A stretch of DNA of 64,000 nucleotides from CALNYX01 sp942490925 (GCA_942490925.1 CALNYX010000057.1:22431-86430), one strand, 5' to 3'. Positions 23,263 to 34,330 are shown, numbered from the stretch's first letter. Program-made: numbers and translations. The notes: generated by a model from the letters alone, not told the origin.

Positions 23263-23433
23263 GTGGTGTTGGTCGCACGTCGCCTGGCGATTGATTGCAT
23301 GGAAAAGTGTGCCGTTTGATTCGAATTTTTTACACGGGTTGAAATGTCTTCACAAGACCAATAAAAGCACGTGCCAGCCCAAGAATCGCCTTCCACTAGC
23401 TAGTGCCTGTCATGCGTCCGTTTCCAGCGATGC

Positions 23434-24255
23434 TTGCATTTTGCTGCCGCCGCTGCCACGACTACCGCCACCGCCATCGTCATCGATATCTCCAACACTC
23501 CCAGCAATAAAGACCCCAGATACGAACTACCGGCACGTTTCGACGTCGCTGACGGCTTCATATCCTTCACTGACTCCTTCACTTACCTCGGTTCCATCAT
23601 CACACCAGACCTCCGCGATGACACTGACGTCAAAGCCCGTATCAAGAAAGCAACAGCTCAAGTTGGCGCCCTCAGAAACTTCCTGAGACACCAACACATT
23701 GACCTTGAAACGAAGACACAAGTGTACACCGCCATGCCCCTCAACACGGCACTCTGGGGATGCGAATCCTGGACTCTCTCAAGCAAAACAAAAAGCCATC
23801 TACAAGTATTCCACCATCGCAGCCTACGTCAAATCCTCAACATCAACATGTACGAAGTAGAGGAACAACGTATCACGAATGCCCACGTCCGCCAACGCGC
23901 CAACGTGCCCGACATTCTGATATACCTACAACGACGCCAACTCCGCTGGATCGGCAAACTCGCAAGAATGCCCATGGACAGACTCCCTTGCAAACTACTC
24001 GCAGCCTGGGTTCATCATCCCAGACGAGCCTGTGGCCAACAAAAGTTCCTCCGGAACACAATGATCGACTCCATCCAAGAAGTGCTCCAAGAACAAGTAA
24101 CAAAACATGCACCCCTCGCGGAATGGATCGATGCCGCCAGAGACGCCACACTTTGGGACGACCTTGTCAACCAATGGCATGAGATCAGCTGTCAAACGAG
24201 TCTTTACGTTCCCGTTAGTGACCCGCCAGGTGCGGTCACTAATGACGAACAGTGA
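23434..24255 (+). mobile_element. Non-LTR retrotransposon remnant (C-terminal part of reverse transcriptase ORF)
   Basis: From about 23,515 the frame encodes FTDSFTYLGSIITPDLRDDTDVKARIKKATAQVGALRN, then ALWGCESWTLSSKTKSHLQVFHHRSLRQILNI and LRWIGKLARMPMDRLPCKLL. This is the segment that follows the reverse transcriptase domain in RTE/Jockey-like elements (the YLGS..., GCE.W and R.LRWIGH blocks). The catalytic YADD region and endonuclease are absent, as in 5'-truncated non-LTR insertions. The fragment begins about 170 bases from the start codon of the divergent Asp-rich gene. The 78 codons before the homology are low complexity and probably not part of the element's original protein. Confidence 0.7.
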
Positions 24256-24403
24256 TAATGTCAAAGAGCCGGCCGGCTCCAAAACGGTCATTTTTTTCTC
24301 ACTTTCCCAAACTGTAACGACAACAAACGACAAACAAACAACAACAACACCAAAATACAAGCAACAACATCAACACAAAATCAAAATCAACAACACGTCA
24401 ATC

Positions 24404-25381
24404 ATGACACGCAACTGCGAATGGGGCAACTGCTTCTGCAGTGACTGCTGCGCCGACAGAAGAAGAAACAAAGCACGCACAGCAGAAGAACGCGCCGCCG
24501 CCGAAGCCAAGGCAAAAGCAGAAAAAGAAGAAGCCAAAGCCAATCGTCACAAAACCCTCACCGCAATTGGAAAAGACCGAATCGAAATTATCGACACCGC
24601 CATGGAACAAGCGAAAGCAGAACTCCGCACCAAATACGTCGCCGAATGCACCAGCAGCTACTGCAATACAATCAAAAACAGCGACATCATGTGCACCCTA
24701 TGTGGACAAACTCCACAAACATGCGACGAAGGTAACACCAACATTGATGAACGAGCCAACAACGAAGCCCTAATACAAGCAGGACAGAAACAAGCTTGGC
24801 TCGCCTCCATCGTATCCGATAAAGTACACATCTGCCCCTCCTGCCCCTTCCAATATCAATTCGCCATCATCAGCCCCAACACCGGAGGTGTCTGCCGTCT
24901 CGGAATCGAACTATACAATGACGAAGAAGACACTGCATGCGCCGAAGAACTATACCCTACCGTAATCAAGTACGCCAAGATTCTCTACGATGAATACAAT
25001 GAAGGAAAGCCCAAGAAACTCAAACTCAACTGGCTCAGCGTATTAGAATTCATCAAACATGACTGCATCAAGGCCAATGCCAAGATTCATTCCGACAAGC
25101 AGCTAGAGGAGATACAACGTGAAACAGATCTCAAACAAATTGAAAACAAATGCGCCGCCGCCGAGAACATCGCCTTCTACACCGCCTTCTCCGCCGCCGT
25201 TGCAACCACACCAACCCAAAACACTGCCAACACCAACTCCCCCAGACACGCCGCCATCAAACGAGAATATGTGGAGTCCCCAGCGACACCACCCATGTCC
25301 TCAGGCCCCTTCAAGAGCCTACGCAAGGACACGCCCTACCGTCAAACAGAAAAAGAAAACAAGAACAACAATGCCGCCTAA
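24404..25381 (+). CDS. Hypothetical Cys-rich protein following the retrotransposon remnant
   Basis: The frame is open from 24,107, but MTRNCEWGNCFCSDCCADRRR at 24,404 follows a CA-rich, leader-like stretch and is the likely start (325 residues). A Cys-rich N-terminus is followed by an Ala/Glu/Lys coiled-coil segment (RTAEERAAAEAKAKAEKEEAK), then CTLCGQTPQTC and HICPSCPFQYQF pairs that could bind zinc, and a Thr/Pro/Asn tail. Codon usage shifts to CA-rich like the flanking element. It may be a second ORF of the retroelement, with the TATG array downstream as its tail, or a captured or host gene; I do not recognise the family. An ORF downstream of the reverse transcriptase would be unusual for this class. 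Confidence 0.5.
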   Translation: MTRNCEWGNCFCSDCCADRRRNKARTAEERAAAEAKAKAEKEEAKANRHKTLTAIGKDRIEIIDTAMEQAKAELRTKYVAECTSSYCNTIKNSDIMCTLCGQTPQTCDEGNTNIDERANNEALIQAGQKQAWLASIVSDKVHICPSCPFQYQFAIISPNTGGVCRLGIELYNDEEDTACAEELYPTVIKYAKILYDEYNEGKPKKLKLNWLSVLEFIKHDCIKANAKIHSDKQLEEIQRETDLKQIENKCAAAENIAFYTAFSAAVATTPTQNTANTNSPRHAAIKREYVESPATPPMSSGPFKSLRKDTPYRQTEKENKNNNAA

Positions 25382-25520
25382 AGAGCCACCGACTTGCCAC
25401 ACCTACATGTCAAAAATCATCAGTACAACCCAACTACATGTCAGTCGTCAAAGAAACATCCTACTGAAATCTATGCCCACAATCTGATTTTAGCTTAGAA
25501 ACTATAAGTTTTAGTATCCC

Positions 25521-25600
25521 TATGTATGTATGTATGTATGTATGTATGTATGTATGTATGTATGTATGTATGTATGTATGTATGTATGTATGTATGTATG
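25521..25600. repeat. (TATG)n microsatellite, 20 units
   Basis: Perfect tetranucleotide array of 80 bases. It lies about 140 bases after the preceding ORF. Several non-LTR elements end in short tandem repeats, so it may mark the element's 3' end. Confidence 0.9.
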
Positions 25601-26311
25601 CTGCATCAAAAGCTAGCTGCCCCTTTGGCTGCACTTTGTGACACACTGAAGGAGGTGGGAGCCTCAATGGATGAAGTGATCAGTTGCCTCTCAAAGAGAG
25701 AAAGGGGCTAAGGGGGGGGGGGGCAAGCCTTTTTGATTTCGAATTTTTGACCCGTGCAAAAATCTTTTTAGCGAGAGCGCGAGCCGGGCGACTTTTTCAT
25801 GTGCGTGTGGGCGTGCTTGAGCTTTTTTGGTGTTTCTTGTTGTTGACAATGATGACGTTGCAGTGAGGTAGATGGGTTTGGTGCCATTCCAAGGAGTCTT
25901 GGCGAAAAACCCTATCACATCACATCTTCTTCATTCATGATTAGATTGACTTGTTTCAGACTTGTTTTTATTAGCCAATCAACTTTTGTTTGGGTAAAGG
26001 GTCATTAAACGTGAAACGCAATCACAGACTTGAAAACTGACGAGCTGATTTGAACCGGAAAAAAAGATTTATTTTCGAGTTTTTCGATTTAATAGCTCGT
26101 CAAAAAGTTCGGTTTGAGCTTTTTTTGACGAAAAGAACAGTAAAAAAACTCGAAGGAGGATCGACTGACTGACGCCTCTCGTAGCCAATCATTTATGGCA
26201 TCCAATGATTAATCCTAAAACTTTGCGATTTCGATTCCGAGTTCCATAGTCCACCACGTTACTCTCGACGCCAAAGCCTCTCATAATTCCAAGTGGCACC
26301 AATCACGTCAT
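25601..26311. other. Intergenic, no gene recognised
   Basis: Contains a G run at about 25,713-25,724 and an AT-rich stretch (25,940-26,280) with several tttttcgattt / tttttgacg words. No supported frame. Confidence 0.4.
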
Positions 26312-26443
26312 GTCCAAAATGGTCCAACCTACGCGATTTCTACGACAAGCCTCAAGCGTAGCCTGTTCTGAGAGAGGCCTCTCTCAGAACAGGCTACGCT
26401 TCAGGCCCTCCGTAGAAATCGCGTAGGTTGGACCATTTTGGAC
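26312..26443. repeat. 132-bp foldback hairpin with no central spacer
   Basis: The left arm starts GTCCAAAATGGTCCAACC and the right arm ends with its exact complement. The outer 33 or so bases and the inner 26 or so are perfectly paired about a GG|CC centre at 26,377/26,378; only a short internal segment (acaagcctc versus its partner) mismatches. A perfect palindrome this long is normally unstable, so this is either a young foldback element or an inverted-duplication artefact of sequencing or assembly. Confidence 0.85.
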
Positions 26444-26632
26444 AGCGCACAAGAAAAACTTCCCTCCGACGTCCACCATGTCCTTCTTTCCTCCCAACAC
26501 GATGGATAACCCACCATACCAGGTACATTCGTTGTTTATGTCAGCAACTGCTACTGCAAGTTTGTACGCGGACATCGCGTAGAAGCCGCTCGCCCTTTCC
26601 CTCCAAGCCGAATTCTCCCATTTCAACAACAA
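26384..26632 (-). pseudogene. Possible ABCG-type transporter fragment
   Basis: The frame reads ENSAWRERASGFYAMSAYKLAVAVADIN. RERASGFY.xSAY.LA is reminiscent of the RE-x-x-S-G-x-Y segment preceding the third transmembrane helix of ABCG half-transporters. Only about 30 residues match, and the frame then runs into the hairpin at 26,312-26,443, so any such gene is truncated. This rests on one motif and is weak. Confidence 0.25.
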
Positions 26633-28480
26633 CCCACCTCATCGTTCATATCAAGTATGCATCTTGTGTAGAGTGTGATGCTTTTGTGTGTTTAGAAAAA
26701 AGAATGTCTGGAATTGGCCAAAAATTCGTGGAGAAATCGTTGCTTGTTGCTTGATGTTGATTGTTGTTGGCGCCCACTTGACAAGTCCACAAATCACTCT
26801 GTATTCTCCACAGTTTGACCAATTTTCACAAATCCTTTTGGTATCCAATCAATAGAGGTGTGGAGAATATGTAGTTGGCAACTGGTCAAGTGAAAGTCTC
26901 GTATATTACATGGTATTGTCGTCGGAAGCGCCATTTTCATCCTCATCACTTGTCTCGTCGTGACTCGAGGAGCAGTGGCGCGCGCGAGACCATTTGGAGC
27001 ATTCAGCAATAAACAGTTTTGTAGATTGTATAAATGACGTTTCTCCAGGCAGCGCGCCCTGCTCGTAAAGAAGCGTCGTTGACATTTTATCTTTGCATTC
27101 AAAGTACCTGTTCAAATCGTACTTATTACTCAAAGTTGATACTGCACCCTTGAAAATTCAGGCTCGCTCGCTTCAAAAGAAAATCGCGTTGCCCACACAA
27201 ACAAGACGAAGGACAATGAGAGTGAATGCGGCCTTGCCAAGGCTCTCACTGCCACCACAGACATACAACAGTGATCAAAGATGATTGGTATGTATATGAT
27301 TGTTATCTGTAAGACTTGAATGAATCTTTCTCAGCATTTTCTTCGCCTTTTATAGTGAAAATGACTTTGATGCCGATTCACGACAACTCTACGGCGCGCC
27401 AACACAGAATGCCCATCACTATGACTTTATATGGCTTTCCATGGTCCCTGATATCGATTATATGAATGGATTTATGTTGTATGAATGATTGTTGAGTGAA
27501 AAGAAGCCAATTTGGGTGAGTCTTTTGTGGATACAAGCTTGTATCGTCTGAAGTCATGTCATGAATGCGCCGACATTTCTCTAACACAATCACGTGTATT
27601 CCACTCATTCCAGGCAACATTAAAGAGATAAATTATACCTGTGTATCACTGTTGATTGGTGCATGAATGGATCAGGTACTTTGATAGAAGATGGAGCCTT
27701 GGAAGTGGATGCTTTTTGCCTTGGAGTCTCCTGCATCATGGCGCCGTGATGAGTAAAATACGTCTCGTGGGTGTACGACTACAAGGTCAATAACCCAACC
27801 ACAAGTCTCAAGACAGAGTATGACGAGGACGAGGTCGTACAGGGAGGGTCCAACAATGACGAAGATCAACCGGTCGTCCCGACTCCTCTTTTCAGTGGTG
27901 GAAACTTGGCCTTCGCCGTAAGTGGGAGACTATGTACCGAAAGCTGGAAGCAGTCGAGATGAGACTGGGAGAGGAAGAAGATGAGGACGAGGAGGCATTT
28001 GAGGTTAACGAAGACGTGATCTATGGAGGTGTGGCGACAGTGGCCGTTTAGCAACTTAAAATGCCTAGTAGCAATGTGCAAACAAGTGATTCGATCACTA
28101 GCGCAGATTGAAAATCGAATGTTTTAATCAAGGGATTCCAGTTTAGTCTATGGATCGTTCGCCCGCTGTGCAATTCGAACTCCGAATGCGACCATCAGCG
28201 CACTCAATTCTGCCACCTGAATCGGCATTGATTGATTCGGTTCTTGATCTGACGACAACAGTTTCTTCTCGGTTGATTCGGAGAACAGTCACTGATTTGA
28301 AAATTAAATCGAAAAATTTGATACAAAAAGTACCGATTTGTCGATTATCGGCCGATTTGGTTCCGATCCATTGATTAGGTTCTAATCGGTCGATTCTGGA
28401 TTCGTTTTTTATCTTTTCCTATCGGAGTTTTTCGATTTGATCTGGCATTCGTTTTACTCGCTGGATCGCCCTCCTGATAG
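26633..28480. other. Intergenic, possible unrecognised exons
   Basis: No confident gene. Around 27,770-28,050 the plus strand holds acidic coding-like stretches (DEDEVVQGGSNNDEDQPVVPTPL, then in another frame WETMYRKLEAVEMRLGEEEDEDEE) that could be neighbouring exons or a frameshifted gene end. From 28,100 to 28,450 there is tgattcggttc-type AT/CG-balanced sequence with no frame. Confidence 0.35.
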
Positions 28481-28665
28481 TGTCCAATGTGAGCAAATTC
28501 TTGCTCTCGGCGCGCGCAAGTCACAGCGACGCCGAGTGCTTGGCCCAGCTGGGGCAGCAAGAGGCGCTCGCGAGCATGGCCTCTGAGTCAATCAATGAAG
28601 CAAGTAGCTAGCAACTTCATTCACATGCATTGTTTGCAGATTTGTGTGTCCAGAGCCACATCAAC

Positions 28666-30049
28666 TCATTCAGCGCGCCATGGCTGCAAGCTTGCTTGGC
28701 AACCCTGGCGCTTCAGCCGCTTCAGCGCAGGCTCATCTGGCTCCGGAGCTTTGATGGCAAACGGCGCTTCTTCTTGGAGCAAAGTGAAAGCCTTCTCTTC
28801 TGCTTGCTCATCCATTGGGTGCAGCTGGTGGCTTGATCCGCTGGCGCCCAAACTTGCTAGAGCTGTCGATCCAATTAGTCTTTCTCCTTTCCTCTCCACT
28901 CTTGAGGCAGGCAGCAGGAGCGCTGTTTGCCCCGTCACATCGAGGCCAACAGCCCCAGATGATGCCACGCTGTGTGGAGAAGCAGGGGTGTCATCAGCTG
29001 GCAAGAGAGGGAGGTTAAAGGCTTGACCATGCCCACCCGAGAGATGAGCAATGATGGCCTTGCGTGCCTCATTGCCCTGATGAGCTCTCTGCAAAATCGC
29101 AGCGCCAAGTTTCATGATCGCAACGCGACTGAGGAGGCCCTTTGTGGCCCTGCCTTTGGCGCAACTTGCTCTTGCCCTTGCCTCTGCCAAAGCCTTGATG
29201 CTTGGATCAATGATGAAGATTTGGCTCCTCAGCATGTCGAGACCTTTATTAATGTCATTGTGACGCTTCTGCTTTCTGCGCCGCTTTTTCTCTGAGCGAG
29301 GCTCGCCCTCGACTTTGCTGGGCAAGGCGGCGCCTGCTTCACTGATGCTCTTCAACTGAGCATCGACAATGTTCAAAGTGGGAGTAGGTGCTTTTGCATG
29401 CCCACCTGCGTGCTGACCAACTAGGCTTTTGCGCATTTCGTTTTCATGATGAGTGCGCGCCAGTCACGACGGCGGCGCTGGCAAGCTCCGCGCGGCCGAT
29501 GCCCTCATGACTCTTCCTTGCTTGGACCTCGACTTGGGGATCAACAATGAAGATGAGCTTGGTCAACTGCTTGAGGCCTTCGCTGATGGAGCACCTGCGG
29601 CTCTGCTCCTTTCTTTGCCTCCTCTCCGATGGAGGCTCTTGTGGCGGCGGGCGCTCTTCAGAGGGGTCACGCTCGCCCACCCCTTGGCCCGCCTCTGTTG
29701 CCTCCTTGGGGCTCTTGTCATCACTCTTGTCTTCACATGCATTTGATGCCATTGGAAGAAGTGGCGTGACATCGTCGGCTGGAGCAGACCAATCGCCTCT
29801 CAAGAGCGTCGTCGTGCCGTCATCAAATGCGCCATCATCAAGCGCTTTGAGAAGAGCACAGATGCCAGTGCATGCTTCTAACCCACAGCAACTGCAGCTC
29901 TTGCTGCTTGGCATCTCTTGTTGCAACAAAGAGTGAGATGCAGAGGGCACCAGGGCAAGCGTCGTGATGGCAGCGTGCGCGCAGCGTGTGCAGCGTCGTG
30001 TGAAGGAGACTGGAGAATGGGGGGGACAGAGGAGGGAGAGGGAGGCCAC
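28666..30049 (-). pseudogene. Tandem double bHLH-domain gene remnant
   Basis: Two related blocks lie head to tail. The first (30,049-29,444) ends PSERRQRKEQSRRCSISEGLKQLTKLIFIVDPQVEVQ. The second (within 29,436-28,666) has RSEKKRRRKQKRHNDINKGLDMLRSQIFIIDP, a loop, then LLSRVAIMKLGAAILQRAHQGNEARKAII. Basic region, helix 1, a long loop and an LLSRV helix 2 fit the stramenopile style of basic helix-loop-helix transcription factors. The start of the second frame (MRKSLVGQHAGGHA) aligns with the post-helix-2 tail of the second block (EARKAIIAHLSGGHG), so block one originally continued there and a frameshift near 29,460 separates them. Helix 2 of block one is corrupted. Composition is strongly GC-step rich and Ala-rich like the surrounding mosaic, consistent with decay. 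Confidence 0.5.
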
Positions 30050-31306
30050 CCGGGGAGGGGGAAGGTGGAAAGAGAGGGGGAGGAGGGGGGGGGGGGGCAG
30101 GGGGGGGGGGAAGAGGGAGGGGCGTGGGCAAGATTGTGATGGTTACTTTCTTTGGAGTAATGGGGGTGGAGAACCCGACCAATTGAGGAGAGATTGTGAG
30201 AGGGAGAGGGATTGGGCCGAGCCCTTCTTCTGTGGGTAGAGTGAGGAAGGGAGTTGTGAAAGTAGCCAGGCGAGGGGATGTAGGCTATGAGGGGGGGGGG
30301 GGGGGGGCCTTTAGTGGGAGAGGGGGGGGGCCAAGACTGGGCTAGCTCCAGGGTGGCAGCAGGTGCCAGAGAGCAGCACAGGGAGGAGGGGCGCGGAGCT
30401 GCAGCGGCTGTGGGGGGGGGGCGGCCTCCCCTCCGAGCGCAGGGCAGCGCCTGGTACGCAGGGAGTGCTGCTGGTGGTGGCTGCTGCTGCGCCTGCCTGG
30501 GAAGGGATGGGGGCATCCGGAAGGAAAGAAAAATGAGTGAGGCTGGCTGCCACCGGCCCCCCCACCTCGCTCTCTCTCCCCCCCGCCAGAGGCCAGGCTG
30601 ATCTGGCTGCCTGCCTGGCTGCGGAGTGCGCCTTAGCTAGAGATGAAGCAATGACGAATGATGAGGAGAGTGATGTTGCCATTGGCAGGCACAAGCTGAC
30701 CAAGCTGGGTCAGGGCACTCTCTGAGTGTTCTACTGTAAAAACTAACAGCAACAACAGCAATGACAAAGAGGGGGGGGGAGGGCAAGGACAACACAAACA
30801 ACAAAAGACAACAATGACAACAACGGCGGGGGGGGCGTGGGTAGGGGGGGGGGGGGGGGGGACAACGACAACAACGACAACAACGACAACAACAACAACG
30901 ACAACAACAACAACAACGACAACAACGACAACAACGACAACAACGACAACAACGACAACAACGACAACAACGACAACAACGACAACAATGACAACAAAAA
31001 AAACACACAACACACACACACACCGGCCCATCGGGAGGCACGCGCCGGCACCCTGTGGGGGGTTTGTTTGGAGTATTGAGTGGAATGTTTGGGGCGGGGT
31101 GACGCTTGGGGTGGGGGTCTTGAACGTTGTTGTGTTGGGTTGTAGGGGTGGAATGGAAACGGGGATGGAGGGGATGCTGGTGGAGGAATGGTCTAATGGT
31201 GAGGGGTGAGGCAAGGAGGGGTGGGGACCCAGGATCAGTGTTATATGGAAAGGAAACGTGTCGTACCTTTCGAGAAACAATCCCTAAACAAGAGGCATCG
31301 TTGAGA
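30050..31306. other. G-rich/simple-repeat region, no gene
   Basis: Long G-rich stretches (30,000-30,120), pure G runs at 30,291-30,307 and 30,844-30,861, and the ACAACG array. Multi-frame ORFs here (poly-Thr, poly-Val, Pro/Ser-rich) are translations of simple sequence. Confidence 0.6.
30862..30993. repeat. Imperfect (ACAACG)n / ACAACGACA minisatellite
   Basis: About 130 bases of acaacgacaaca permutations directly abutting an 18-base G run. The composition yields poly-Thr and poly-Asn frames on the plus strand and poly-Val on the minus strand. Confidence 0.9.
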
Positions 31307-32100
31307 ATGGCTGGTATTTTCAATACAGGAACCATCTCATGGCCTTGTTATGAATTACTGTACCATTCAACAAGAATCGCAACAAGGGATTATGATGGCA
31401 AGTTCCATGGGAAACACATCATCTTGACTGGATGTAATGGAGGAAGCAATACAGCTGGACATGAAACGGCAACCAATAAAAAGACTGTAGTGTTGGTGAG
31501 AGATCCGGTAAGTACAACCTGCGTCCAGCTTGAACTCAAGTGTATTGGCGAGTCTCCGACCGAAGGGAGGAGCGAGCCAGTATACAGGGTGCAGTTGGGG
31601 CTAGGGATGGCACCGAGTCTCCACCGTATTCATCACTCACTTGCTCCCTCTCTTTTTTACCCACAGTACAGCTGGATGCATAGCATGTGCAAGAATCATT
31701 ATGGTGCACGATGACATTATACGGATGATCATTGTCCTAATCTTGTGCCGAACGAACACGACCATAAACTCTTTCCCTTTGCTGGCCCGAATATCCCGGT
31801 CCGTCTTGATTTTGGTGGCAATGTCAGCATTACGTCCTATGACTTGTTAGCACATTTGTGGTCGGAATGCCGACTATCCTCGCATCATGGTGCGATATGA
31901 AGATTTAATGTATCATCCCAAGCAACTGACACGAGAAATTTGTACGTATGCAGGTGGAGTAGGTGTCCATGAAGACAAGATTTACCAATGGGGGCCAGGA
32001 CATGGCAAGGAAGAACAACGGACCCTCTCTCATTCCGGCCATGATTAAATACGGCAATTTGGAAAAGAGATTACGAGGATACCCGGCTACGAGATATAAA
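31307..32100 (+). pseudogene. Sulfotransferase-like gene remnant with an intron and frameshifts
   Basis: Starts MAGIFNTGT, the 5' phosphosulfate-loop-like opening of a stramenopile sulfotransferase-like family. VVLVRDP is followed by a GTAAGT donor at about 31,509, and an ACAG acceptor at about 31,667 leads to YSWMHSMCKNHYGAR, restoring the conserved RDPYSWM block. Beyond that the frame breaks at about 31,707 (DHCPNLVPNEHDHKLF in the new frame), again near 31,870 (YPRIMVRYEDLMYHPKQLTREICTYAGG) and again near 32,030 (PAMIKYGNLEKRLRGY). The order of blocks is intact, so the gene decayed by small indels, or the assembly contains indel errors. Active members would transfer sulfate from PAPS to sugars or proteins in the Golgi. 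Confidence 0.6.
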
Positions 32101-32250
32101 CAGTCAGTGAGCTATTTCATATTAGCAGTAACTCTAGCTAGGCAGCTTCTAGCTCGTTCAACATTCATTCTTTTGCTACCTTCGAGAAACTTCACGTTTA
32201 ATGTACGTCCATATAAGTGGCATATGCAGCTAGCCTTTCCTGGTTACAGC

Positions 32251-34330
32251 TTAAGCTAGCAAGGCCAAGGCGATAGCAGCTCCGACTAGAGCAACACTGG
32301 CATGAGTAGAGCTGCTGGTGGGAGTACCAGATGCAACACCATGACAGATTTCGTCACAAACGCCGGGATTAGCACCTTCACCTTCCAAACACTGAGCGCA
32401 GGCGACGTCGTTGCCATTGGTGGCGGCAGTCGTAGTATCACATTGACTCACACAGTCAGCAGGATCTGCTCCAGGTGCTTCAATGCACTCGAGGCAGGCG
32501 GCACTGTGACTGGTGCTTCCTTGGGTAGAGGTAGTGCACACGTCCGAGCAGCTCTGCACGGGATCAGCAGCAGGATCCTCCAAGCAGCTGAGGCATGCAG
32601 AGTTTGGACTGCTCTCGGTATCGGTATCGTCAGCAGCAGTAGTACCATCACCACAACACTCGGCAACGCCAGTTACAAGAGCATCACAAATGTCGGGCTC
32701 GGCAAAGGTACATCCAAACAAGAACCACTCGGCACAGGTAGCACTTTCCACTGCTTCTCCTCCGGCAGTGTAAGTGACAACCTTGCTGTCATCCACGATG
32801 GCTCCATTAGGACAGATGTCACATCCAGTTGAGTCTGGGCACTGTATAATATCAAGTTCGAAAAGAAGAACAACGGTGTCAGAGAAATGAAGCAGCATGA
32901 ATCAGGCGCGAAAGTCGTTCTTCTTACCGAGTCTGCGCTTGCAGCGACTTCCGGTGCAGCATCACCAGCAGCACCTCCACAGCAAGCTTCAGTTGCAATC
33001 ACAAAAGCGTCGCATGCATTGGGTGGAATGAACTCACAGCCAAAAGCGTACGCCTCGGCGCACGAGGAAACACCAAACTCGGTAGTCACCTGAGTATCTG
33101 GGTTTGCGACGCTGGAATCTGGGCACTAAGAATAGATATCAGAAGCGATTGAGGAGTTAGAAATAGATAATGCACGGATATTCCTCAGGTGATACACCGC
33201 TGTACTTACAATCGGACAACGCGTGCACGTTGCACTGGCCTTGGTATCGGTGTCGTCAGGAGCACCAGTGGAGGGAGTACCAGATCCAACACCATGACAG
33301 ATTTCGTCACAAACGCCAGGATTAGCACCTTCACCTTCCAAACACTGAGCGCAGGCGACGTCGTTGCCATTGGTGGCGGCAGTCGTAGTATCACATTGAC
33401 TCACACAGTCAGCAGGATCTGCTCCAGGTGCTTCAATGCACTCGAGGCAGGCGGCACTGTGACTGGTGCTTCCTTGGGTAGAGGTAGTGCACACGTCCGA
33501 GCAGCTCTGCACGGGATCAGCAGCGGGATCCTCCAAGCAGCGAAGGCATGCAGAGTTTGGACTACTCTTGGTATCGGTATCATCAGGAGCAGTAGTACCA
33601 TCACCACAGCACTTGGCAACGCCAGTTACAAGAGCATCACAAATGTCGGGCTCGGCAAAGGTACATCCAAACAAGAACCACTTGGCACAGGTAGCACTTT
33701 CCACTGCTTCTCCTCCAGCAGTGTAAGTGACAACCTTGCTGTCATCCATGATGGCTCCATTAGGACAGATGTCACATCCAGTTGAGTCTGGGCACTGTAT
33801 AATATCAAGTTCAAAAAGAAGAACAACGGTGTCAGGGAAATGAAGCAGCATGAATCAGGCGCGAAAGTTGTTCTTCTTACCGAGTCTGCGCTTGCAGCGA
33901 CTTCCGGTGCAGCATCACCAGCAGCACCTCCACAGCAAGCTTCAGTTGCAATCACAAAAGCGTCGCATGCATTGGGTGGAATGAACTCACAGCCAAAAGC
34001 GTACGCCTCGGCGCACGAGGAAACACCAAACTCGGTAGTCACCTGAGTATCTGGGTTTGCGACGCTGGAATCTGGGCACTAAGAATAGATATCAGAAGCG
34101 ATTGAGGAGTTAGAAATAGATAACGCACGGATATTCCTCAGGTGATACACCGCTGTACTTACAATCGGGCAACGCGTGCACTGTCAAGGAGAGGAGGAGC
34201 AAGAAGAGGTGCGCGCGTTAGAGCTAAAGCAACGAAAGAGCAGAGACTGTTTACATGTCAAGTCACCACTTACTGACTGAGCAGAGCTGTAGCCAACAAG
34301 GGCAATGAATGAGAGTAGAAAGAGCTTCAT
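32251..34330 (-). CDS. Cys-rich secreted, GPI-anchored-type protein, six exons
   Basis: Exons: 34,330-34,274 (signal peptide MKLFLLSFIALVGYSSAQS), 34,180-34,163 (18-base micro-exon, CTRCPI), 34,078-33,881, 33,794-33,210, 33,125-32,928 and 32,841-32,251. Donors are GTAAGT or GTAAGA and acceptors TAG or CAG; all exons are phase 0 and the total of 1,647 bases gives 548 residues. The protein is built of Cys-spaced modules: CPDSSVANPD..., CPDSTGCDICPNGA..., and a run of short C..C..E repeats (ACLRCLEDPAADPVQSCSDVC, AACLECIEAPGADPADC, ACAQCLEGEGANPGVC). The C-terminus (SSSTHASVALVGAAIALALLA) looks like a GPI-attachment signal. Exons 3-4 and 5-6 are a duplication. It is probably a surface or wall protein; the family is not recognised. 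Confidence 0.8.
32330..34183 (-). repeat. Intragenic tandem duplication, offset 953 bp, introns included
   Basis: Bases 32,330-33,230 match 33,283-34,183 at an exact 953-base offset with only scattered substitutions. The introns are as similar as the exons (for example both carry aatagatatcagaagcgattgagg). This indicates a recent DNA-level duplication or ongoing gene conversion, rather than an old duplication held by protein selection. Confidence 0.9.

Noticed and set aside
25461..25711. YVCM / YIHT repeat ORFs
   Set aside because: Translations of the TATG microsatellite.
30633..31335. Long poly-Val, poly-Thr and Cys-Arg-rich ORFs
   Set aside because: They are six-frame translations of the ACAACG minisatellite and adjacent G run.
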